From Alphaproteobacteria bacterium (GTDB lineage: Bacteria; Pseudomonadota; Alphaproteobacteria; Elsterales; Elsteraceae), in the NCBI GenBank assembly GCA_013298565.1, contig JAAFIC010000013.1, positions 1-48,630 of the forward strand: DNA of 48,630 bases, given 5' to 3'. Every line of letters begins with the position of its first letter. Positions within the stretch are counted from its first letter, which is position 1. Under the pieces are notes generated by a model, which had not been told where the DNA came from, did no database searches, and was given only the letters and a program-made list of their open reading frames with translations. Below, one piece after another: positions 23,450 through 31,653 of the stretch. Position numbers and translations under genes: made by a program.

Positions 23450-24169
23450 ATGGCACCCACTCTGATTATCGGCCCTGGTGGAATTGGCGCGGCGCTGGCC
23501 CGCAGCCTGCACAAAAATGGTCAGGCGGTTGCCCTCATCGGGCGGCGGGAGGCGGCGTTAGTGCCGTTAGCGCAAGAGTTGGGGGTGCCCTATGCCGTGG
23601 CCGATGCGATGGATGCGGCGGCGCTGAAGGCGGCTATCACTCAGCTTGGGGCAAACGGTTTAGCTGGATTGGCTTACCTCGTCGGCTCCATTCCGCTGAA
23701 GCCCCTGGCCCGGTTGACCGAAGCGGATTTTCTCGATGCGTTTCGGCTAAACGCCCTTGGCGCAGCGGTGGCGGTTCAGGCCGCGCAGCCTTGTTTAGGC
23801 CATGATGCCGGGGTAGTGCTGGTTTCGACCGTGGCTGTCGCGCAAGGCTTTGCCAATCATGCCGCCATTGCCATGGCTAAGGGCGCGGTGGAAGGGCTTA
23901 CCCGGTCGCTTGCGGCGGAACTTGCGCCGAAGATTCGGGTTAATGCCATTGCCCCGAGCCTAACGCGCACGCCCCTGGCGGAGTCGTTTACGAAGAATGA
24001 GGCGATGGCGAAGGGGATTGCTGCTTTGCACCCAATTCCTCGGCTCGGGGAAGCGGAGGAGGTGGCGGAGCTTGCGGCCTTTTTGCTCGATCCCCAGCGC
24101 GCCGGGTGGATCACGGGTCAGGTTTTCGCGGTGGACGGCGGACGGTCCACGCTTCGAGTTAAAGGATAA
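23450..24169 (+). CDS. Short-chain dehydrogenase/reductase-like protein, catalytic Tyr apparently replaced
   Basis: A 239-residue Rossmann-fold protein. Cofactor loop is GPGGIGAALARSL near the N-terminus; LVSTVAVAQGFANHAAIAMA then KGAVEGL holds the catalytic region. The Ser and Lys of the SDR triad are present, but at the YxxxK position Ile replaces Tyr (IAMAK). The C-terminal IRVNAIAPSLTRTPLAE and WITGQVFAVDGG are typical of classical SDRs. It may be an NAD(P)-binding protein with altered chemistry. AAGGAG precedes ATG 23450. It is 3 bp from the DUF6134 gene and heads the photolyase operon. Confidence 0.82.
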   Translation: MAPTLIIGPGGIGAALARSLHKNGQAVALIGRREAALVPLAQELGVPYAVADAMDAAALKAAITQLGANGLAGLAYLVGSIPLKPLARLTEADFLDAFRLNALGAAVAVQAAQPCLGHDAGVVLVSTVAVAQGFANHAAIAMAKGAVEGLTRSLAAELAPKIRVNAIAPSLTRTPLAESFTKNEAMAKGIAALHPIPRLGEAEEVAELAAFLLDPQRAGWITGQVFAVDGGRSTLRVKG

Positions 24170-24172
24170 GCG

Positions 24173-24886
24173 ATGCGCCCGCTCTTCGGGATAGCCTTCG
24201 TGGGCGGACTATTGTTCGCCTCCGCCGTTTCGGCCCAACAGGCACAGCAGGCCCTGCCGCGCGCGTTAGCGTTTACCGTGGAGCGCGACGGCGCCCTGTT
24301 CGGCACGCACCGCCTGCAATTCTCCGGTTCGGCGGAAGACTTGACCGTGGAAATTGCGATTGATTTGAAGGTCGATTTCGGTCCGATCACGCTGTTCCGC
24401 TATACTCATCGCAACCGCGAATCCTGGCAAAATGGTCGCCTCGCCCGACTTGAAACGACGACCGATGATGATGGCGAGGCTTTTAGGGTGATTGGCAGCA
24501 CTCTGCCCGAAGGCTTCCGGCTGCAACAGGGCGAGGCGACGGGTCCGCTGCCGAAAGATATTCTGCCCACGAGTTACTGGCACCGCGCGGCGTTGGACCG
24601 CAGCCTGTGGCTCGATACTCAAACCGGGCGCTTACGCAAAGTTTCGATTGAGCGGCTTGGCGACGAGACGATTACCGTGGCGGGTTCGCCTGAAAAAGCC
24701 AGCCGCTACCGCGTGAGTGGCGATCTTGAGATGGACCTGTGGTATCTTCCCAATGGCGAATGGGCTGGGCTGGAGTTTATGGCGCGCGGCTCTAAAATCC
24801 GCTACCGCCGCAGCACACCAACCACGGTAGCGCTGCTGCCGGAGGGCGCAAAGCCTGCCCCTGCGCTGGCGCTGGCGCCGCAATGA
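24173..24886 (+). CDS. DUF6134-family exported protein
   Basis: A 237-residue protein with signal peptide (GIAFVGGLLFASAVSAQQ). The mature part has repeated beta strands (ALAFTVERDGALFGTHRLQF, ITLFRYTHRNRESWQNGRL, LARLETTTDDDGE) and the phrase LPTSYWHRAAL with a nearby WYLPNGEWAGLEF, which are hallmarks of DUF6134 (previously DUF3108-like periplasmic proteins). Its function is unknown; periplasmic location is expected. It lies between the SDR and the photolyase genes and overlaps the photolyase start by ATGA, implying coupled translation within one operon. Confidence 0.78.
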   Translation: MRPLFGIAFVGGLLFASAVSAQQAQQALPRALAFTVERDGALFGTHRLQFSGSAEDLTVEIAIDLKVDFGPITLFRYTHRNRESWQNGRLARLETTTDDDGEAFRVIGSTLPEGFRLQQGEATGPLPKDILPTSYWHRAALDRSLWLDTQTGRLRKVSIERLGDETITVAGSPEKASRYRVSGDLEMDLWYLPNGEWAGLEFMARGSKIRYRRSTPTTVALLPEGAKPAPALALAPQ

Positions 24887-26448
24887 GCGGCAGTCTTCGT
24901 CTCGTTCTCGGCGATCAGTTAACACCGAACCTCTCGGCCTTGCGGGGCCTTGATCCGGCACGCGACTGGGTGGTGATGGCGGAAGTGGCTGCCGAAACGC
25001 GCTACGTGCCGCATCACCCCAAGAAAATCGCTTTTTTTCTGTCGGCCATGCGCCATTTTGCCGAAGACTTGCGCGCGCGCGGCATTCGCGTTTTCTATAT
25101 TGCTCTGGATGACCCAAACCCGTGCGACACTTTAGCCGACGCCGTGGCGCGGGCACAGGCGCAACTCAAGCCGGATCAATTGATTGTTACTGAACCGGGC
25201 GAGTGGCGGCTGTGGGACGCGATGCAGCGTTGGCAGGACGACCTGGGGTTGCCCGTTGAGCTTCGCCCGGACGATCAGTTTCTGTGTTCCCGCGCCGAGT
25301 TTGCCGCCTGGGCCGAGGGCCGCAAGAGCCTGCGGATGGAGTTTTTCTATCGGGATATGCGCCGCCGCACGGGCATTCTGCTGACCGCTGGGGGCAAGCC
25401 AGAAGGCGAGGCGTGGAACTTCGACGCCGAAAACCGAGGCTCGCTGTCGCAAGATATTCCCGCGCCGCCGCTGTTTCGGGTCGTGCCGGATGGGATTACT
25501 CAAGATGTACTTGCCTTGGTCGAAGCGCGTTTTACCAATCATTTCGGTGATCTGGCGGGGTTTGACTATGGTGTGACCGCCGAGGAGGCCGAGGCCGCTT
25601 TCGAGCATTTTTGCCGCCATGCGCTGCCCAACTTCGGCGCGTATCAAGACGCGATGCGCCAGGACAGTAGCCCGAACGGCACCCCGGACGGCGGCGATGT
25701 GCTGTTTCACGCCCGCATCGCCCTCTATCTCAATATAGGGTTGCTCGACCCGAAAGCCGTGTGCGCGCGGGTGGAGGCGGAGTACCGCGCCGGGCGCGTG
25801 CCGCTGAATGCCGCAGAAGGGTTTATTCGGCAAATCTTAGGGTGGCGGGAGTATGTGCGCGGCCTCTATTGGCTGCACATGCCCGGCTATGCCGAGGTGA
25901 ATTTCTTCAATGCCGAACGGCCTTTGCCGGGCTTCTACTGGTCTGCTGCGACCGAGATGAACTGCCTGCGCCAAGTGATCGACCAAACCAAGCGCACGGC
26001 TTACGCCCATCATATCCAACGGCTCATGATTACCGGGAATTTCGCCCTCCTCATCGGCGCGCGCCCGGCAGAGGTGGCGGAATGGTATCTGGCGGTTTAT
26101 GCCGACGCGGTGGAATGGGTTGAACTGCCCAACGTCGTCGGCATGGCGCTGTTTGCCGATGGCGGCGTGATGGCGACCAAACCTTATGCGGCCAGCGGCG
26201 CGTATATTGATAAAATGTCGAATTATTGCGACCGCTGCCGCTTTGATGTGGCTAAAAAGAACGGCCCGAAAGCCTGCCCGTTCAACTATCTTTACTGGAA
26301 CTTCCTGAGTGAACACCGCGAGAAGCTGGGCCGAAACCCGCGCCTCGCGATGCCCTACCGCACATTCGATAAGCTGACCGAAGAGCGCCGCGCCGCCATT
26401 CTGGACGACTCGCGCCGCTTTCTCAAAACCCTGGAGACGCAGCCATGA
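24883..26448 (+). CDS. Bacterial cryptochrome/(6-4) photolyase with iron-sulfur cluster (FeS-BCP family, PhrB-like)
   Basis: A 521-residue flavoprotein. The N-terminal Rossmann-like domain begins LRLVLGDQLTPNLSAL; the C-terminal FAD domain has GWREYVRGLYW, HHIQRLMITGNFALLIG and NVVGMALFADGG. The cysteine pattern of the [4Fe-4S] cluster is visible: EMNCLRQ, NYCDRCRFD and KACPFNYLYW. These are the marks of the COG3046 family, of which Agrobacterium PhrB repairs (6-4) photoproducts. It overlaps both the upstream DUF6134 gene and the downstream SDR by ATGA, so it is the centre of an operon that resembles sigma-E/ChrR photo-oxidative stress clusters. Confidence 0.93.
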   Translation: MSGSLRLVLGDQLTPNLSALRGLDPARDWVVMAEVAAETRYVPHHPKKIAFFLSAMRHFAEDLRARGIRVFYIALDDPNPCDTLADAVARAQAQLKPDQLIVTEPGEWRLWDAMQRWQDDLGLPVELRPDDQFLCSRAEFAAWAEGRKSLRMEFFYRDMRRRTGILLTAGGKPEGEAWNFDAENRGSLSQDIPAPPLFRVVPDGITQDVLALVEARFTNHFGDLAGFDYGVTAEEAEAAFEHFCRHALPNFGAYQDAMRQDSSPNGTPDGGDVLFHARIALYLNIGLLDPKAVCARVEAEYRAGRVPLNAAEGFIRQILGWREYVRGLYWLHMPGYAEVNFFNAERPLPGFYWSAATEMNCLRQVIDQTKRTAYAHHIQRLMITGNFALLIGARPAEVAEWYLAVYADAVEWVELPNVVGMALFADGGVMATKPYAASGAYIDKMSNYCDRCRFDVAKKNGPKACPFNYLYWNFLSEHREKLGRNPRLAMPYRTFDKLTEERRAAILDDSRRFLKTLETQP

Positions 26449-27188
26449 CCCATCTGTGGATTACCGGCGCGAGCCAAGGTATTGGCCGGGCGGTGGCACT
26501 CGCGGCAGCGCAGCGGGGTTGGACGGTTTCGGCGACGGCGCGGGGGGAGGAAGGATTGACGGCCTTGGTTTTAGCAGGGGCCGGGCGGATTTCGGCTTTT
26601 CCGGGCGATATTACCGACCGTGCGGGTTTGGCAGCCGTGGTGGACGCCGTGGAAGCCGCAAACGGGCCGATTACTGTGGCCGTGCTCAACGCGGGCACGC
26701 ACCAGCCTACCGATGGCGCGGCCTTCGATCCCAGTGTTTACGATCGGCTTATTGCGGTGAACTTGGGCGGGGCAATCAATAGCTTAGCCGCGATTCTTCC
26801 TCGCTTTACCGCGCGCAAAAGCGGGCGGGTGGCGCTGGTATCCTCTGTTGCGGCGTATCGCGGCTTGCCGAAAGCGGGGGCCTATTGCGCCAGTAAGGCG
26901 GCAGTAACGGCACTGGCGGAATCGCTCCGGCTTGATCTGGCGGCAGTTGGCGTGCGCGTGCAGGTGATCCATCCTGGCTTCGTTCGCACCCCGCTCACCG
27001 ATAAAAATACGTTTCCGATGCCGTTTTTGGTGGAACCAGAGGCAGCGGCAGCGCGTATTCTTACCGGGCTTGAGGGCAACGGCTTCGAGATTGCTTTTCC
27101 CCGCCGGTTCGTCTTTTTGCTAAAACTGCTGCGCTTGCTGCCCTACCGGCTTTATTTTGCCCTGGTTGCCCGCCAAACCGGGGTTTAG
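26445..27188 (+). CDS. Short-chain dehydrogenase/reductase (classical type)
   Basis: A 247-residue oxidoreductase with ITGASQGIGRAVAL (cofactor loop, residues 6-19), NAGTHQP, VALVSSVAAYRG and the intact YxxxK motif in AYCASKAAVTALAE. The C-terminal tail (RRFVFLLKLLRLLPYRLYFA) is basic and hydrophobic, as in SDRs that attach to membranes or act on lipids. In related clusters this SDR accompanies photolyase, NTF2-like and DUF3833 genes, so a role in lipid modification under light or oxidative stress is plausible but not shown. ATG overlaps the photolyase stop. Confidence 0.88.
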   Translation: MTHLWITGASQGIGRAVALAAAQRGWTVSATARGEEGLTALVLAGAGRISAFPGDITDRAGLAAVVDAVEAANGPITVAVLNAGTHQPTDGAAFDPSVYDRLIAVNLGGAINSLAAILPRFTARKSGRVALVSSVAAYRGLPKAGAYCASKAAVTALAESLRLDLAAVGVRVQVIHPGFVRTPLTDKNTFPMPFLVEPEAAAARILTGLEGNGFEIAFPRRFVFLLKLLRLLPYRLYFALVARQTGV

Positions 27189-27218
27189 AGAGGCCAAGGG
27201 TTTAGATAGGATTTAGAC

Positions 27219-27662
27219 ATGACCAGCGTTCCGCCGATTGACCCGTTCCAGCGCTATCTTGAGAGCCTAACGGCTGAAACCGTGCCGCAGATGGCGGATT
27301 TGGTGGCGAACGATGTGCGCTTTATCGACCCGTTCCACGATGTGAGCGGCACCGCTTCGATGCAGCGGGTATTCGCCGCGATTTTCGTCTCGCTCAAAAA
27401 TGTGCGCTTTACGGTGATCGACCGGGCTTGGTCGGGCAATGCTTGGTACTTGCGCTGGCGTTTTGAGGCGGAACGCCGGAACAGCGGGCAGATTTTTGCC
27501 TTCGACGGTATGAGCGAACTCTACTTCGATGCCGAAGGCCGGGTGCGCCTCTACCGTGACCATTGGGATGCTGCGACCGGCTTTTACGAGAAGCTGCCGG
27601 TGCTGGGTTTGGTGCTGCGTTGGCTGCGGCGGAAAGTAGCCTCCACCGCCAGCCTTCGCTGA
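27219..27662 (+). CDS. NTF2-like (SnoaL-fold) protein
   Basis: A 147-residue single-domain protein, starting MTSVPPIDPFQRYLESLTAE. The NTF2-like cone fold is suggested by DVRFIDPFHDVSGTASMQRV, FTVIDRAWSGNAWYLRWRF and DGMSELYFDAEGRVRLYRDH then WDAATGFYEKLPVLG. Members bind small hydrophobic molecules or are enzymes; this subgroup typically sits beside the photolyase/SDR/DUF3833 genes. An AGGAT sequence lies 8 bp before the ATG. Its stop is 10 bp from the stop of the convergent DUF3833 gene. Confidence 0.8.
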   Translation: MTSVPPIDPFQRYLESLTAETVPQMADLVANDVRFIDPFHDVSGTASMQRVFAAIFVSLKNVRFTVIDRAWSGNAWYLRWRFEAERRNSGQIFAFDGMSELYFDAEGRVRLYRDHWDAATGFYEKLPVLGLVLRWLRRKVASTASLR

Positions 27663-27672
27663 ACAAAACCCT

Positions 27673-28284
27673 TTATTGAGCGGCGACGATCCCCTGACCG
27701 GACTGAGGCGTGAGCAGGTCGCTGCGCTGGACGGCAGTAGGCTCTTTACGGAAGAACAAGGTAACTTGCCCAATCTCCACGCCGAATTTCGATACGCGGG
27801 CGCGGTTAATCAGCGTGTCTTTATCGGCAAGGAACATCCAATCATCGAAGGCAACGCGCCACGTGCCATCACCGACCTTTAGGTTCAGATCGTAACGCCA
27901 GTTGAGCGCTTTGCCGTAAGCAAGGCCGGTTGCGGTTCCCACCACGTCGGCAGCAGTGCCCGTGTAGCTGTGTTCATCCTGCTTGACGATGCTCCAGATC
28001 CGCCGATCCTTCTCGCCGTCGCTATAGGTGAAATCCTCGTCTAGCGTTAGGGTTTTGCCATCCCAGGTGCCGGTGATATCGACAATGAAATCGCGCCGCA
28101 GTGTGCCGAACCGATCTTCAAAAATTCCCCAGGCTTTGGTCTTCCCGGCGAAATATTCTTCGACGACAAAGCGCGGCGTGGTGTTAGCGAAATCTTGCGG
28201 TTTCATCGTGCTGCATCCCGAGAGTAAGGCGAAGGCGCCAACGAAGAGGACGAGGGGGGCGGCGAGATACCATCTGCGGGCCAT
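27673..28284 (-). CDS. DUF3833-family lipoprotein
   Basis: A 203-residue protein with a lipoprotein signal, FVGAFALLSGCSTMKPQDF (lipobox LSGC). The DUF3833 body is visible: RFVVEEYFAGKTKAWGIFED, TLRRDFIVDITGTWDGKTL, RIWSIVKQDEHSYTGTAADV and WMFLADKDTLINRARVSKFG. It is probably anchored in the envelope; the lipocalin-like beta pattern suggests lipid binding. Proteobacterial genomes keep it with photolyase, SDR, DUF2878 and MFS genes, and the convergent arrangement here is consistent. AGGAGA lies ahead of the ATG, inside the 3' end of the MFS gene. Confidence 0.85.
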   Translation of the reverse strand: MARRWYLAAPLVLFVGAFALLSGCSTMKPQDFANTTPRFVVEEYFAGKTKAWGIFEDRFGTLRRDFIVDITGTWDGKTLTLDEDFTYSDGEKDRRIWSIVKQDEHSYTGTAADVVGTATGLAYGKALNWRYDLNLKVGDGTWRVAFDDWMFLADKDTLINRARVSKFGVEIGQVTLFFRKEPTAVQRSDLLTPQSGQGIVAAQ

Positions 28285-29600
28285 GAGGCTTCTCCTGAAG
28301 ATTGGCGGAGGCGAGTGAGGGCGGCTTCATCAAGCGTATAGCCGCGCAACAAGCCCCACGCTAAAAGTTTGAACGCGAGCGGCGCGCCGCCATAAAGGGC
28401 AGCTAAAGCCCAACCGCCAGAAGACTGAGTGGTTCCCGGTACGAACCCGGCAAGATCGAGCAGCGGAAAAGCGAGGCCCACCGCAAGCGCCAGCGATGCC
28501 TTCGTGGCCATGCCCCAGAGGGCAAAATATAGCCCGGCGCGCTCTCCTCCCCCCGCCAGCCTATCGGCCTCGATCACATCGGCCTGCATCGCAGGCGGCA
28601 AAACCAGATCGGCCCCCATCATCAACCCTGTGGCAACAGCCAGGGCAAAGAAGAGAGGCGCATCGCCAAGGCTCAGGAAGGGTGCAGGCAGAAAGGCGGC
28701 GCAGGAGAGCAATAACCCGGCGCGCCATACTCTATGCTTCCCCCAGCGCCGACTGAGCCATAGCCAGAGCGGCACCCCCGCCAAGCCCGAGACGAAATAA
28801 AGCGCTAACGCAGGGCCAGTCGCCTCCGGTGCGCCCAAACGGTCGGCAACGAAACTAAGGAACAGCGTTGCTGGCAAGCCATTGGCAATACCGTTCAGCA
28901 AATAGGCGACCAGCAGCAGGCGGAAGGGTTTGTTGGTCATTAGCAGGCGAAACGCCTCTTTCCGCGAAGGCTTCGGGGTTAGTGCGGGGGCTTTCTCCGG
29001 CAAGCGCCAGCAGGCGAGTCCCACTGCCGGAGCTAGCAGCACCACAATCATCAGCCCAAGCGCGTTGACGGCGGCCAAGCCCGTAAGGCCGAGGAGCGCT
29101 GGGGTGAGGGTAGCGGCGAGGGTGCCGATCAACAGCGCCGCCTCCCGCGCGCCCGCAATCCGCGTGCGCCCGTGATAGGCATGGCTTAGGTCGGTTCCCC
29201 AGGCGAGATAGGGCACTTGTAGAGCGGTCCAGCCCAAATAAAGCGCCAAGCTCCACCCAAGCAAATGGCCAGCCCCAGCCCCCTCCGGCGGAAAGAACAA
29301 AGCCCAGACCGATACGCACACGAGCGGCAGCGCACCCAACAGCCAGGGTTTACGCCGGGGAAAGCGGTCGGCTAACACCCCAACCAGCGGATCGGTGAGC
29401 GCATCGAAAATCCGCGCGGCCAGCAGAATCGCCCCCACCAGCGTTAGCCCGAGGCCCAAGGTTTCGGCGTAAAGGGTGGGCAGATAAATGTACAGGGGCA
29501 CCGCCAGCGCTGCCAGCGGCAGGGCCGGCGCGGCATAGGCGGCTAAAGCGGGGCCAGACAGGGGAGTATCTGGCAAAGGGGGATTGGGGGAGGGCTGCAT
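28203..29600 (-). CDS. MFS transporter (MFS_2 / sugar-cation symporter-like)
   Basis: A 465-residue membrane protein with about 12 hydrophobic segments. It has the MFS motif LTDPLVGVLADRFPRRKPWL (residues about 67-86), which is the variant of the sugar:cation symporter MFS_2 branch, and a central cytoplasmic loop around LPEKAPALTPKPSRKEAF. The C-terminal about 27 residues (Ser/Pro-rich) overlap the start of the DUF3833 gene by 82 bp and may be dispensable. In ChrR-type stress clusters such a transporter is a regular member; its substrate is unknown. Confidence 0.88.
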   Translation of the reverse strand: MQPSPNPPLPDTPLSGPALAAYAAPALPLAALAVPLYIYLPTLYAETLGLGLTLVGAILLAARIFDALTDPLVGVLADRFPRRKPWLLGALPLVCVSVWALFFPPEGAGAGHLLGWSLALYLGWTALQVPYLAWGTDLSHAYHGRTRIAGAREAALLIGTLAATLTPALLGLTGLAAVNALGLMIVVLLAPAVGLACWRLPEKAPALTPKPSRKEAFRLLMTNKPFRLLLVAYLLNGIANGLPATLFLSFVADRLGAPEATGPALALYFVSGLAGVPLWLWLSRRWGKHRVWRAGLLLSCAAFLPAPFLSLGDAPLFFALAVATGLMMGADLVLPPAMQADVIEADRLAGGGERAGLYFALWGMATKASLALAVGLAFPLLDLAGFVPGTTQSSGGWALAALYGGAPLAFKLLAWGLLRGYTLDEAALTRLRQSSGEASWPADGISPPPSSSSLAPSPYSRDAAR

Positions 29601-29657
29601 AGTTTAGATACGCAGCCCCGTTACGACTGGATTAGACTCTTCTCAGGCCACATAAGT

Positions 29658-30251
29658 TTACAGCGTGAACTCGGGCGGCTCGTAACGAACTTCTTCGCCT
29701 TCGACGGGCAGCGAGTCGGGAATATTCTTGCCTTGGCGGCGCAGCGTATCCAGCACCTCTTGCAAAGCGGCGTAGGAGCACAGACCGAGTTGGATCGGGT
29801 CGCGCGCTTTGATGTTGCTAATGTTCCAATGGCTGCGGTCGCGAATCGAGGCGATGGTCGTTTTCGTCGTGCCGAGCAGTTTGGAAATCTGATTGTCGGT
29901 GATGTCGGGATAGTTCCGCACCAACCAGGCAATCGCGTCGGGTTTATCTTGCCGCTTGGAAATCGGCGTGTAGCGCCCGCCCTTGGTTCGCACCATAGGT
30001 TGCGGCAGATTACTCACCAATAGTTTTACCTTGGTTTTGGAATCGCCCTCGCTGCGCTTAATTTCCTCGTGGGTAAGCTGGCCGTTGATGATCGGATCGA
30101 GGCCCTGCATTCCGCCCGCAACTTCCCCATCGGCGATGGCTTGGATTTCGAGCATGTGCAGACCGCAGAAATCGGCGATCTGGTTAAACGTCAGCGCCGT
30201 ATTTTCGACGAGCCAAACAGCGGTGGCTTTCGGCATCAACGGCAATGGCAT
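29658..30251 (-). CDS. trcR: Cell-cycle transcriptional regulator TrcR (DUF1013)
   Basis: A 197-residue cytoplasmic protein. It reads MPLPLMPKATAVWLVENTAL, TFNQIADFCGLHMLEIQAI (helix-turn-helix-like) and DPIINGQLTHEEIKRSE, then a second HTH-like part AIAWLVRNYPDITDNQISKL then LGTTKTTIASIRDR. This is the conserved alphaproteobacterial DUF1013 protein, named TrcR in Caulobacter, where it is linked to CtrA-type cell-cycle control. It is one of the strongest taxonomic markers in the window. GAGGG lies before the ATG. Confidence 0.9.
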   Translation of the reverse strand: MPLPLMPKATAVWLVENTALTFNQIADFCGLHMLEIQAIADGEVAGGMQGLDPIINGQLTHEEIKRSEGDSKTKVKLLVSNLPQPMVRTKGGRYTPISKRQDKPDAIAWLVRNYPDITDNQISKLLGTTKTTIASIRDRSHWNISNIKARDPIQLGLCSYAALQEVLDTLRRQGKNIPDSLPVEGEEVRYEPPEFTL

Positions 30252-30276
30252 GATTCTAACCCTCTATAAGCTGCGA

Positions 30277-30300
30277 CGGCCCGCCTGAAAGGGCGGGCCG
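30277..30300 (-). terminator. Hairpin between quinone oxidoreductase and trcR
   Basis: CGGCCCGCC (30277-30285) and GGCGGGCCG (30292-30300), 6-base loop; 9-bp stem without a T-tract. It may end the oxidoreductase transcript. Confidence 0.5.
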
Positions 30301-30331
30301 GGACGATATAGAATCGTCTATAGCAGGCGTG

Positions 30332-31312
30332 TTACTCCAAACCCAAGACGATTTTTCCAATCGGCTCACCAGATTCCAGCAGGGCGTGCGCGGCAGCGGC
30401 CTCCGCGAGCTGAAAAACACGGTAGATATGAGGGCGAATCTGCCCTTTTTCCACCCACGGCCACACTGTTTCGCGCAAAGAATTTGCAAGCCGCGTCTTG
30501 GCAGCAATGCTCTGGGGGCGCAGCGTGGTGCCGGTGAGGGTGAGGCGGCGCATCATCACCTTGCGGAAATCGACATCGGCCTTGGCGCCGCCTTGGAAGG
30601 CGATGAACACGATGCGGGCTTCAAACGCCGCACAGTCGATATTGCGCTGAATGTAACTACCGCCCACCATATCCAAAATAACATCTGCCCCCCGGCTTTC
30701 AGTGGCTGCCATGACCTGTTCGACAAAATCTTGCGTGCGGTAGTTGATGGCAAGATCGGCCCCGAGGGCGCGGGCGGCGGCGGCTTTTTCGTCTGATCCC
30801 ACTGTGACCAGAACGCTTGCGCCGCAGGCTTTCGCCATTTGGATCGCCAGCGAGCCGATGCCCGAGGTGCCGCCATGAACCAGCAGGGTTTCGCCCGGTT
30901 GCAACCGTCCCCGGTCAAACACATTGCCCCAGACCGTGAAGGCCCCTTCGGGCAGGGCGGCAGCTTCGATCATCGAGAGCGGGGTGGGGACCGGCAGGCA
31001 ATGATCGGCGGGCGTGGTTACATACTCGGCATAGCCGCCGCCGGGCGTCAGCGCGCAGACGCGGCCCCCGACAAGTGCCGCTGCGACACCCTTCCCAACC
31101 GCGACGATCTCGCCAGACACTTCCAGGCCAGGCAGGGGGCTTGCCTCGGGCGGGGGCGGATAGGCACCTTGGCGTTGTAACAGGTCGGGCCGATTAACCC
31201 CGGCGGCCACTACCTTAATCAGCACTTCCCCCGTTTTTGGGTGCGGCGTTGGCACTGTGACGGGCTTCAGAACCTCCGGCCCACCGGGAGTCTCAATCGC
31301 AATCGCGCGCAT
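30332..31312 (-). CDS. NAD(P)H quinone oxidoreductase (Qor/PIG3-type, zinc-independent MDR)
   Basis: A protein of about 326 residues. The MDR pattern is clear: MRAIAIETPGGPEVLKPVTV at the start, VAAGVNRPDLLQRQGAYPPP (substrate region), GLEVSGEIVAVGKG, EGAFTVWGNVFD and the cofactor loop LLVHGGTSGIGSLAIQMAKA (residues about 141-160). The PIG3/TP53I3-like LQRQGAYPPPPEASPLPGLE phrase points to the quinone oxidoreductase branch, which reduces quinones with NADPH. ATG 31312 is preferred on homology, but no clear ribosome-binding sequence precedes it, and GTG 31330 or ATG 31315 are possible. Confidence 0.88.
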   Translation of the reverse strand: MRAIAIETPGGPEVLKPVTVPTPHPKTGEVLIKVVAAGVNRPDLLQRQGAYPPPPEASPLPGLEVSGEIVAVGKGVAAALVGGRVCALTPGGGYAEYVTTPADHCLPVPTPLSMIEAAALPEGAFTVWGNVFDRGRLQPGETLLVHGGTSGIGSLAIQMAKACGASVLVTVGSDEKAAAARALGADLAINYRTQDFVEQVMAATESRGADVILDMVGGSYIQRNIDCAAFEARIVFIAFQGGAKADVDFRKVMMRRLTLTGTTLRPQSIAAKTRLANSLRETVWPWVEKGQIRPHIYRVFQLAEAAAAHALLESGEPIGKIVLGLE

Positions 31313-31437
31313 CATAGGGAGAAGGATCACGAGGGAGGCCCTTTTTGAGAGGCTTTTGACGGAAGCAAGAGTCGAATTTCACTCTTGGTTGTTTTATCAT
31401 GCTACGCCCAAAGCAGCTAGCACGGGAAAGTCTGAGG

Positions 31438-31635
31438 ATGCAGGCCGAAGAAGAACGCCCCCGCCAAACGGGAGACCAGCCGGTCTTTCTCTCTGCTACC
31501 GCGCTGGAACGCGCCGGGATTGAGGAGCTGCAAGGCTATCGCGCCGCTCTGCTGGCCGAACTCCCTAGAATCGACGCTGAAATTGATGCCAAGCGCAATC
31601 GACGCGGTGCCGCCAATGCGCTATTTAAGTTTTAG
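31438..31635 (+). CDS. DUF1192-family small protein
   Basis: A 65-residue protein ending ELQGYRAALLAELPRIDAEI then DAKRNRRGAANALFKF, which is the DUF1192 pattern: a short acidic N-terminus, a coiled-coil-like helix and a final AADALFK-type motif. These proteins are alphaproteobacterial and of unknown function. ATG 31438 fits the usual length; an in-frame ATG at 31399 would add 13 residues and neither has a strong ribosome-binding sequence. The next gene starts 18 bp downstream on the same strand. Confidence 0.72.
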   Translation: MQAEEERPRQTGDQPVFLSATALERAGIEELQGYRAALLAELPRIDAEIDAKRNRRGAANALFKF

Positions 31636-31653
31636 ATTATGAGAGGGTGATCA

